A DNA stretch of 8,554 bases from Methylococcaceae bacterium (lineage in GTDB: Bacteria > Pseudomonadota > Gammaproteobacteria > Methylococcales > Methylococcaceae): NCBI GenBank assembly GCA_012026715.1, contig VEPB01000443.1:1-8554 (forward strand), read 5' to 3'. Under the pieces are notes generated by a model. The model saw only the letters and a program-made list of their open reading frames with translations, searched no databases and was not told the origin of the DNA. A program made the translations under genes and the position numbers. This document shows positions 1 through 5,972 of the stretch, piece after piece. How positions within the stretch are numbered: position 1 is the stretch's first letter; every line of letters starts with the position of its first letter.

Positions 1-9
1 CATGGGGGA

Positions 10-687
10 CTACAGCAGGCCATGTTCGGCGAAGGAATAGGGCCGCTCGCCGTCGCCGACGATGAAATGGTCGAGAACGCGAATGTCCACTAGGGTCAAG
101 GCCTGTTTCAGGTGTTCGGTGATGGCCCGGTCGGCGGAACTGGGTTCGGCCAACCCGGACGGATGATTGTGGGCGAAGATCACCGCGGCGGCGTTGCAGG
201 ACAACGCGAGTTTGACCACTTCGCGGGGATAGATGCTGGCGCCGTCAATGGTGCCGCGGAACAGTTCTTCCCAGTGTAACACCCGGTGCTGATTGTCCAG
301 CAGCAGGCAGCCGAACACCTCGTGGGCATAGTCCCGCAAGCGGGCCGCCAGGAATCGCCGGGTGAGCTCCGGGCTGGTCAATGCGTCGCCCCGTTGCAGT
401 TCCTCCCGCAGATGGCGCCGTGACATTTCCAGTACCGCCTGGAGTTGGGCATATTTTGCCGCGCCCAGTCCCGGACTTCGGCTGAATCGGGCCAGATCCG
501 CATCCAGCAGCGCTCTGAGGGAACCGTATTCCGCCAGCAGTTCGCGTCCCAGGTCCACGGCAGTCTTGCCGCGCACCCCGGTGCGCAGGAAGATGGCCAA
601 TAGCTCGGCATCGGAGAGGGCTTGTGGCCCTCTGCTCAACAGCTTTTCGCGCGGTCGCTCGGCGTCGGGCCAATCCGTGATGGGCAT
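10..687 (-). CDS. radC: RadC family protein (UPF0758, JAB1/MPN domain)
   Basis: The 225-residue protein has the full RadC architecture. An N-terminal helix-hairpin-helix-like region (about residues 10-75, with RPREKLL and ALSDAELLAIFLRTG) is followed by a JAB1/MPN metalloprotease-like domain (about 103-225). The zinc-binding signature HxHPSG-x5-SxxD is intact, with H173, H175 and D186 as expected ligands and E140/E141 as the upstream acidic candidate. Length is typical for the family. Despite the name, the originally proposed DNA-repair role is not established and the biochemical function remains unclear. The start is ATG at 687-685, with a GGAGG Shine-Dalgarno (complement of 692-696) only a few bases upstream. 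The gene is divergent from coaBC, as in E. coli and pseudomonads; there rpmB-rpmG usually follow radC, but the window ends 9 bases past the stop, so this cannot be checked. Identity is secure, function is not. Confidence 0.96.
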   Translation of the reverse strand: MPITDWPDAERPREKLLSRGPQALSDAELLAIFLRTGVRGKTAVDLGRELLAEYGSLRALLDADLARFSRSPGLGAAKYAQLQAVLEMSRRHLREELQRGDALTSPELTRRFLAARLRDYAHEVFGCLLLDNQHRVLHWEELFRGTIDGASIYPREVVKLALSCNAAAVIFAHNHPSGLAEPSSADRAITEHLKQALTLVDIRVLDHFIVGDGERPYSFAEHGLL

Positions 688-698
688 GGAGCCTCCAT
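685..698 (-). promoter_or_regulatory. radC ribosome binding site inside a small dyad
   Basis: On the reverse strand the radC start reads ATGGAGGCTCCATG. The GGAGG Shine-Dalgarno lies four bases before the ATG. The two ends, ATGGA and TCCAT, can form a 5-bp stem with a 3-base GGC loop covering both the Shine-Dalgarno and the first bases of the start codon. The site settles the start of radC. Whether the small hairpin lowers translation is inference. Confidence 0.5.
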
Positions 699-752
699 AA
701 AATCGCTTAGCCGAATCGCGGGAACGAAAGCATAGAAGGAAGCCGGTAAACT

Positions 753-761
753 TGCCATAAT
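753..761 (+). promoter_or_regulatory. Candidate extended -10 promoter for coaBC-dut-algC
   Basis: The bases TGCCATAAT match an extended -10 element: TG, one base, then CATAAT with 5 of 6 matches to TATAAT. Its place in the 110-base divergent region would put a transcription start near 768, about 30 bases before the probable coaBC start. The -35 position (around 733-738, TAGAAG) is poor, which is tolerated in extended -10 promoters. This is inferred from sequence only. Confidence 0.4.
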
Positions 762-797
762 TCCAATCTTGTCCAACGTCCGACTCTGTGCCCTTCC

Positions 798-2021
798 TTG
801 AGCCAATTGGCCCGCATCCGTGTCTTGCTGGGAGTGACCGGCGGCATTGCCGCTTACAAGGCCGCCGAACTGACCCGGCTGCTGCGCGCCGAAGGCGCCG
901 AGGTGATAGTGGTGATCACCGCGGCGGCGGCCCGCTTCGTCGGTCCCCTCACGTTTCAGGCATTGTCCGGCAATCGGGTTCACCAGGAACTGTTGGATGC
1001 GGCGGAAGAGTCCGCCATGGATCACATCAGTCTGGCGCGATGGGCCGACCGGGTGCTGATCGCACCGGCGACCGCTGATTTTCTGGCGCGGCTGCGCGCC
1101 GGGCTGGCCGATGACCTGCTGACCACGCTGTGCTTGGCGACCCGCGCTCCGATTCTCGTGGTTCCCGCCATGAATACGGCCATGTGGGAACATCCGGCCA
1201 CACAGGAAAATATTGGTGTGCTGCGGGACCGCGGGGTTATGGTGCTGGGACCGGGCAGCGGTGCGCTGGCCTGCGGCGAGATCGGCGCAGGCCGAATGCT
1301 GGATCCCGCCCAAGTCATCGCGCATCTGGAGGCACAAAACCAGACGGGTTCATTGGCCGGTCGGTCGGTCCTGGTGACTGCGGGTCCCACCCGCGAACCC
1401 ATCGACCCGGTGCGTTTCATCGGCAACCGCAGTTCCGGCAAGATGGGCTACGCGATCGCCGAACAGGCGGCGCGCCGTGGGGCCCGGGTGACCCTGGTAA
1501 GCGGGCCGACCCAGTTGGCCGATCCGAAGGGTGTCGAGGTTCATCGGCTCGAAACGGCCGACCAGATGTATCAGGCAGTGATGGCGCGGGTGGAAGGCCA
1601 GGACATCGTCATTGGTGCTGCCGCCGTCGCCGACTACACGCCGGTCTCAACGGCGGCCGGTAAAATCAAAAAGACCGAGGCGGAGATCAGCGTCTCCCTG
1701 ATGCGCACCCGTGACATTATTGGCGCGGTGGCCGCTTTGCCGCGGCGTCCGCCGCTGGTGGTGGGTTTTGCCGCCGAAACCCATGATCTGCAAGAATATG
1801 CGCTTTCGAAACTGCGAGCCAAAGGTCTGGATCTGATCGCCGCCAACCGGATTGGAGCCGGGCAGGGCGGGTTCGACAGCGATGAAAATTCCCTGGAAGT
1901 CTACTGGGAAGGCGGAGCCCGTTCGCTGGCTCTGGCTTCCAAGCCAGAGATTGCCGGACGACTGATGGACCTGATTGTAGAACGCCTGCATGCGAAAAAT
2001 TCAGCTGAAGATCCTCGATGA
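798..2021 (+). CDS. coaBC: Bifunctional phosphopantothenoylcysteine decarboxylase / phosphopantothenate-cysteine ligase
   Basis: CoaBC (Dfp) makes 4'-phosphopantetheine from 4'-phosphopantothenate and cysteine in the cytoplasm. The 407 residues match the usual length (about 406 in E. coli). The N-terminal CoaC flavoprotein half (about 1-185) shows GVTGGIAAYK, the catalytic histidine in DHISLARWAD (H76), the PAMN motif (N126) and the substrate-clamp cysteine in GALACGEIGAGRM (C159). The C-terminal CoaB half (about 187-400) shows VTAGPTREPIDPVRFIGNRS with N210, SSGKMG, AAVADY and the KIKK lysine K289, at the same numbers as the functional residues of E. coli. The start is probably TTG at 798, or TTG at 807; no in-frame ATG or GTG lies between the upstream stop at 747 and these, and no good Shine-Dalgarno is visible. 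It heads the block with dut and algC. The function is near certain, the exact start is not. Confidence 0.97.
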   Translation: MSQLARIRVLLGVTGGIAAYKAAELTRLLRAEGAEVIVVITAAAARFVGPLTFQALSGNRVHQELLDAAEESAMDHISLARWADRVLIAPATADFLARLRAGLADDLLTTLCLATRAPILVVPAMNTAMWEHPATQENIGVLRDRGVMVLGPGSGALACGEIGAGRMLDPAQVIAHLEAQNQTGSLAGRSVLVTAGPTREPIDPVRFIGNRSSGKMGYAIAEQAARRGARVTLVSGPTQLADPKGVEVHRLETADQMYQAVMARVEGQDIVIGAAAVADYTPVSTAAGKIKKTEAEISVSLMRTRDIIGAVAALPRRPPLVVGFAAETHDLQEYALSKLRAKGLDLIAANRIGAGQGGFDSDENSLEVYWEGGARSLALASKPEIAGRLMDLIVERLHAKNSAEDPR

Positions 2022-2445
2022 CCGGTTGGGGCGGGAGATCCCGTTGCCGCAGTACGCCACGGCCGGATCTGCCGGCCTGGACCTGCGCGCCTGCATCGAT
2101 GGTCCCATGGAGCTGGGACCGGGCGAGACCGAACTGATCCCCACCGGCTTCGCCATTCACATCGATGATCCCCATCTGGCCGCGGTACTGTTGCCACGTT
2201 CCGGCCTGGGTCATAAACACGGCATCGTGCTGGGTAATCTGGTGGGCCTGATCGACTCCGACTATCAGGGCCAGGTGCTGGTATCCTGTTGGAACCGGGG
2301 TCAGCAGACGTTCATCATCGAGCCGGGCGACCGATTGGCTCAGATGGTCTTCGTGCCGGTGACTCAGGTGAATTTCGAAACCGTGGTGGAATTTTCCGAG
2401 AGCCGTCGTGCTTCCGGCGGCTTTGGCCATACTGGAGTGCAGTGA
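1990..2445 (+). CDS. dut: Deoxyuridine 5'-triphosphate nucleotidohydrolase (dUTPase)
   Basis: Dut hydrolyses dUTP to dUMP and pyrophosphate, which keeps uracil out of DNA and feeds dTMP synthesis. The 151-residue protein is a standard homotrimeric-type dUTPase with all five motifs: I AGSAGLDLRA (25-34), II PRSGLG (69-74), III GNLVGLIDSDYQGQV (82-96, with the catalytic-loop aspartates D89 and D91), IV GDRLAQMVF (113-121) and V RASGGFGHTG (139-148, F145 being the expected base-stacking aromatic). The ATG at 1990 lies inside coaBC, giving a 32-base overlap in another frame. No strong Shine-Dalgarno precedes it, so translation may depend on ribosomes leaving coaBC; that is inference. coaBC-dut adjacency is classic in gammaproteobacteria. 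Nothing is missing or broken. Confidence 0.98.
   Translation: MRKIQLKILDDRLGREIPLPQYATAGSAGLDLRACIDGPMELGPGETELIPTGFAIHIDDPHLAAVLLPRSGLGHKHGIVLGNLVGLIDSDYQGQVLVSCWNRGQQTFIIEPGDRLAQMVFVPVTQVNFETVVEFSESRRASGGFGHTGVQ
2434..2445 (+). promoter_or_regulatory. Ribosome binding site and alternative GTG start overlapping the dut stop
   Basis: GGAG at 2434-2437 stands four bases before GTG 2442, whose last two bases are the first two of the dut stop TGA (2443-2445). This GTG is in frame with the PMM/PGM gene and would add VTHARL before the ATG at 2460. The ATG has no Shine-Dalgarno of its own directly upstream. The arrangement suggests translational coupling to dut; which start is used is undecided. 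Confidence 0.45.
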
Positions 2446-2459
2446 CGCACGCGCGGCTC

Positions 2460-4871
2460 ATGAATCTGAAAAAATTCGTCTATCTCCTGGGTAGTCTGGC
2501 GCTGGTGCTGGATTTGGCGGCAGCCACGGCGATCTTTGTCGGTGCTTGGTCCCAAACCGCGGCCCGCGACCTCGAGGGAACTCGCATTGCCGCCGAAACC
2601 ACGGCCCGGCAAGCCGGGATCGTGATGAAGCTGGTGGACGACGCCCTCAGCGCCATGATTCTGGAAAAGCGGGTCGGGGAAGCCTTGGCCTCGGGAGACA
2701 TCGGCCAATTGCACGCGGAAGAGGAGCGGATGACCTCCCAGCTTCCCGGCGCCTTGCTGGTGCGCTTGCTTCCTGCAGACGTCAATACGCTCGACGAGGT
2801 CCGCACTCCGAAGATGGGCTATGCCGACCTGGAGATGGTCAAGGACGCGCTGGATTCGGCCGCCAAGCCGGCAGCCCACGCCGCAGGGACGGAGGATGGC
2901 CATCTGGCCATCGCCCGGGCTCTGCCGGACAGGCGCGGAGCGGCCCTCGCCAGTCTTTCGCCCAAGCTGCTGCAGGATACCCTGGCGACTCTGCCGGCTG
3001 GAGCCATGCTGGAATTGCGCCAAGGCAGCCTGACACTGGCCACCCGGGGTGACGCCAGTCTCAAAGCCGCCCCCCCCAAAGGCGAGGTCGCCGTTCCCGG
3101 TGCCGAATGGAAGGTAGCGTACTGGGCGCCCCCACCGACCAGTCCGCTGGCCTGGTGGATTCTGGTTCTTCCCGCCCTGGCCCTGATCTTGACGGGGTTG
3201 CTGTTTTTCCTCGCCGCTCGCTGGGTGAGCAAGGCCATGCGGTCGGACCAGGACAATATTCGCCGGCTGATGGACGATTTGATCCATCATCGCCAACTGG
3301 AAAATTATCCCCTGGCATTGGGCGATTCGGAGACCCTGGCCCAGGCCATGTTGCAGTTGCGAGCCGCTTTCCGGTTGGCTGCGGCGGCGGGTTCCGGCGA
3401 CCAGCAGCCGGACTCTCGGGGTGAAGCGATTGCGGCCATCGGCGATGGGAAACCGCCTCCAACGGATTACGTGGTCAGCACGGAGCCGGCGGTGGTCAAG
3501 CAGGTGCCGGCGGAGATCTTCCGTGCCTATGACATTCGCGGCATCGTCGGCCAGACCCTCACGCCCGAATTGGCCCAGGATCTGGGACGCGCCATCGGCA
3601 GCGAAGCCCATGCCAAAGGCGATCAGCGGGTCATCGTGGCGCGGGATGGCCGGCTGTCGAGTCCGGAGTTGTGCAGCGCCCTGATCCGCGGCCTGCAGGC
3701 GACCGGCCGGACTGTCATTGACCTGGGCGTGGCCCCCACCCCCTTGCTGTATTTCGCCACCCACGTGATGAACAGCAAGTCGGGCGTGATGGTTACCGGC
3801 AGTCACAATCCCGCCAACTACAACGGTTTCAAGATCGTCATCGGCGGCGACTCGCTGTGTGGCGACGACGTCCAGAAACTCCGGCAGCGCATCGAGACTC
3901 AGGACTTCATCGCCGGGATCGGGCGGGTCGAAAACCGCGACATTCTGCCTGAATACATCGAACGGATCCAGGATGACATGCAACTGGGGCGGCCGCTCAA
4001 GCTGGTGATCGATGCCGGCAATGGGGTTGCCGGCAAGGTGGCGCCGGCCCTGATGCGGTCCCTGGGTTGCGAGGTGGTCGAACTCTATTGCGATGTCGAC
4101 GGCGCCTTCCCGAACCACCATCCCGATCCCGGCAAGCCGGAAAACCTCGCGGTGCTGGCCAAGACCGTCATCGATGAAGAGGCGGATCTGGGCGTCGCGT
4201 TCGATGGCGACGGCGACCGGCTGGGTCTGATCGACGCCAAGGGCAAAATCATCTGGCCGGATCGGCTGATGATGGTGTTTGCCGCCGATGTGCTGTCGCG
4301 CCAGCCGGGCGCCGACATCGTCTACGACGTCAAGTGTTCGCGTCATCTCGCCAGCCAGATCGTCAAGAATGGCGGTCGCCCCCTCATGTGGAAAACCGGC
4401 CATTCCCTGATCAAGGCCAAGATGAAACAGATCAGCGCCATGTTGGGCGGCGAGCTGAGCGGGCACATCTTTTTCAAGGAGCGCTGGTTCGGGTTCGACG
4501 ACGGCATCTATGCCTGCGCCCGCATCGTCGAGATTCTGTCGGGCGATCCCCGGTCCACCGATGAAGTCTTTGCCGAATATCCCGACAGCATCAATACGCC
4601 CGAGTTGACGATTTCAGTCGCGGAGGGTCAGGGGCCGTCGTTGGTGGACAAACTCAAGTCCTTGGCGAAGTTCCCGGAGGCCCGCATCATCGACGTCGAC
4701 GGGCTTCGGATCGATTTTGTCGACGGCTGGGGTTTGGTGCGGGCATCCAACACCACGCCGAGCCTGGTGCTCCGCTTCGAGGCGGACAATGAGGCGGCCT
4801 TGAGTCGGGTTCAGGGCGAGTTCCGCAAGCTCCTGCAAACGGCTGAACCGCAGTTAAGACTGCCGTTTTGA
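2460..4871 (+). CDS. algC: Membrane-anchored phosphomannomutase/phosphoglucomutase with N-terminal sensor-like module
   Basis: From ATG 2460 the protein has 803 residues. Residues about 348-803 are a complete alpha-D-phosphohexomutase of the Pseudomonas AlgC type: catalytic phosphoserine S448 in VTGSHNPANYNGFK, metal-binding DGDGDR (D582, D584, D586), sugar-binding GELSGH (E665) and phosphate-binding RASNTTP (R761-P767). These sit exactly 340 above the P. aeruginosa enzyme's numbers. It interconverts mannose/glucose 6- and 1-phosphates for lipopolysaccharide and exopolysaccharide precursors. The N-terminal part has a transmembrane helix (about 6-28), a periplasmic region of about 200 residues that looks Cache-like (inference), a second helix (about 229-252), then a charged, HAMP-like segment and an Ala/Gly-rich linker (about 254-345). 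An in-frame GTG at 2442, overlapping the dut stop as GTGA with GGAG at 2434-2437, is an alternative start adding six residues. The catalytic function is secure; the N-terminal role is unknown. Confidence 0.95.
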   Translation: MNLKKFVYLLGSLALVLDLAAATAIFVGAWSQTAARDLEGTRIAAETTARQAGIVMKLVDDALSAMILEKRVGEALASGDIGQLHAEEERMTSQLPGALLVRLLPADVNTLDEVRTPKMGYADLEMVKDALDSAAKPAAHAAGTEDGHLAIARALPDRRGAALASLSPKLLQDTLATLPAGAMLELRQGSLTLATRGDASLKAAPPKGEVAVPGAEWKVAYWAPPPTSPLAWWILVLPALALILTGLLFFLAARWVSKAMRSDQDNIRRLMDDLIHHRQLENYPLALGDSETLAQAMLQLRAAFRLAAAAGSGDQQPDSRGEAIAAIGDGKPPPTDYVVSTEPAVVKQVPAEIFRAYDIRGIVGQTLTPELAQDLGRAIGSEAHAKGDQRVIVARDGRLSSPELCSALIRGLQATGRTVIDLGVAPTPLLYFATHVMNSKSGVMVTGSHNPANYNGFKIVIGGDSLCGDDVQKLRQRIETQDFIAGIGRVENRDILPEYIERIQDDMQLGRPLKLVIDAGNGVAGKVAPALMRSLGCEVVELYCDVDGAFPNHHPDPGKPENLAVLAKTVIDEEADLGVAFDGDGDRLGLIDAKGKIIWPDRLMMVFAADVLSRQPGADIVYDVKCSRHLASQIVKNGGRPLMWKTGHSLIKAKMKQISAMLGGELSGHIFFKERWFGFDDGIYACARIVEILSGDPRSTDEVFAEYPDSINTPELTISVAEGQGPSLVDKLKSLAKFPEARIIDVDGLRIDFVDGWGLVRASNTTPSLVLRFEADNEAALSRVQGEFRKLLQTAEPQLRLPF
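3070..3077 (+). repeat. C8 homopolymer tract in the PMM/PGM sensor region
   Basis: Eight consecutive cytosines encode part of Ala-Ala-Pro-Pro (residues 203-206 of the PMM/PGM), in the periplasmic segment well before the catalytic domain. The frame is intact as given. A gain or loss of one C would cut off the downstream catalytic domain unless translation restarted internally. Confidence 0.9.
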
Positions 4872-5063
4872 CCGTGTTGCCGCGCCCGGTAGCTGTGCGT
4901 GTCGCGCGCCGGATGGAACCGAGCCAACAGACGGTTCTGCGAGCCCGAGCGGCAACTGCGCCTGGCCGATTCGATATTGACGTGGTCCCGGCGGGAAGGC
5001 CTGTCTGCAGGTTCCCCGTTAACCCCCGAGCTGTTTAAAGAAATCGCCGTTTTGCCTCCCCGT
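4872..5063 (+). other. Spacer between algC and argB, no gene recognised
   Basis: This 192-base gap is the longest break in the forward block. The argB frame stays open through part of it, with an in-frame GTG at 4899, but the extra residues do not resemble the N-terminus of acetylglutamate kinases. A good -35-like TTGACG lies at 4977-4982, but no matching -10 is visible 16-19 bases downstream. No clear hairpin followed by a T run was found. argB could have its own promoter here or be read through from algC. Confidence 0.5.
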
Positions 5064-5972
5064 ATGAAGTTGCAAGAATCCCTGGAAAATACCTCCGCGA
5101 ACCAGATCGCCCATGTTCTAACCGAAGCGTTGCCGTACATCCGGCGCTTCAAAGGCAAGACCATCGTGGTCAAGTACGGCGGCAACGCCATGATCGACGA
5201 GCACCTCAAGAACAGCTTCGCGCGCGACATCGTGTTGCTGAAGCTGGTGGGCATCAATCCGGTGGTGGTGCATGGCGGCGGACCTCAGATCGGCCAGTTG
5301 CTGCAGCGATTGGGCAAGACCTCGGAATTCGTCCAGGGCATGCGGGTCACCGACGCGGAAACCATGGACGTGGTGGAGATGGTTCTGGGCGGTCTGGTCA
5401 ACAAGGAAATCGTCAACCTCATCACCCGCCACGGCGGCTGCGCCGTGGGCCTGAGCGGCAAGGATGGCGAACTGGTGCGGGCGCGCAAGATCGTGGTGAC
5501 GCAAAAATCCCCGGAAACTGATCAACCGGAGATCATCGATCTGGGACATGTGGGCGAAGTGGAGAGCATCGACACCTCCATCGTCGACGTGCTGGTCCAG
5601 GGCGATTTCATTCCGGTGATCGCCCCCATCGGGGTCGGCGCAGAGGGTCATTCCTACAACATCAACGCCGACCTGGTGGCCGGCAAGATGGCACAAGTGC
5701 TGAAGGCGGAAAAGCTGATCCTGCTGACCAATACCCGCGGCATCCTGGATCGGGAGGGCAAGTTGCTGACCGGGTTGTCGCTGGGGGAAGTGGATGCCCT
5801 CATCGACGACGGCACCATTTCCGGCGGCATGATCCCCAAGACCCGCTGTGCCACCGACGCGCTGAAAGGGGGCGTGACCAGTTGCCACATCATCGATGGC
5901 CGGGTGGAGCACGCGGTGATGTTGGAATTGTTCACCGACCGCGGAATCGGCACCCTGTTGTTACGGCGCTAA
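5064..5972 (+). CDS. argB: N-acetylglutamate kinase
   Basis: ArgB phosphorylates N-acetyl-L-glutamate with ATP, the second step of arginine synthesis, in the cytoplasm. From ATG 5064 the protein has 302 residues, close to the Pseudomonas enzyme (301). The amino-acid kinase fold is complete: VKYGGNAM (36-43, with the phosphate-binding K37), the HGGGPQI loop (70-76), GMRVTDAETMDVVEMVLGG (92-110), GLSGKDGELVRA, and NINADLVAGK (199-208) near the catalytic and ATP site. An N-terminal helix segment (about residues 12-29, ending LPYIRRF) precedes the core. In the family this helix marks the hexameric, arginine-inhibited enzymes and is absent from the insensitive E. coli type, so feedback inhibition by arginine is inferred. 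No convincing Shine-Dalgarno precedes the ATG. The start is chosen by length and homology over the upstream GTG 4899. The 3' end overlaps the convergent gene by 12 bases. Confidence 0.97.
   Translation: MKLQESLENTSANQIAHVLTEALPYIRRFKGKTIVVKYGGNAMIDEHLKNSFARDIVLLKLVGINPVVVHGGGPQIGQLLQRLGKTSEFVQGMRVTDAETMDVVEMVLGGLVNKEIVNLITRHGGCAVGLSGKDGELVRARKIVVTQKSPETDQPEIIDLGHVGEVESIDTSIVDVLVQGDFIPVIAPIGVGAEGHSYNINADLVAGKMAQVLKAEKLILLTNTRGILDREGKLLTGLSLGEVDALIDDGTISGGMIPKTRCATDALKGGVTSCHIIDGRVEHAVMLELFTDRGIGTLLLRR

Noticed and set aside
1..9. ATG on the reverse strand at 3-1 that could begin rpmB after radC
   Set aside because: Only the start triplet is visible, no Shine-Dalgarno precedes it, and the window ends there.
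636..1337. Long open reading frame on the reverse strand opposite coaBC
   Set aside because: It is a shadow frame of a GC-rich gene. Its low-complexity Gly/Arg/Gln-rich product resembles no family, while coaBC on the other strand is unambiguous.
2364..4466. 700-codon open frame on the reverse strand opposite the PMM/PGM gene
   Set aside because: Codon-bias shadow. The product is His/Gln/Arg/Gly-rich without domains, and the forward strand encodes a complete enzyme with all motifs.
4900..4905. TGTCGC upstream of argB, similar to a Pseudomonas ArgR half-site
   Set aside because: The rest of the remembered consensus (AA eight bases later and a second half-site) is absent; six bases are easily met by chance in GC-rich DNA.
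4899..5063. 55-residue N-terminal extension of ArgB from GTG 4899
   Set aside because: ArgB homologues begin near ATG 5064 at matching length; the extension is Arg/Pro-rich with no recognised domain.
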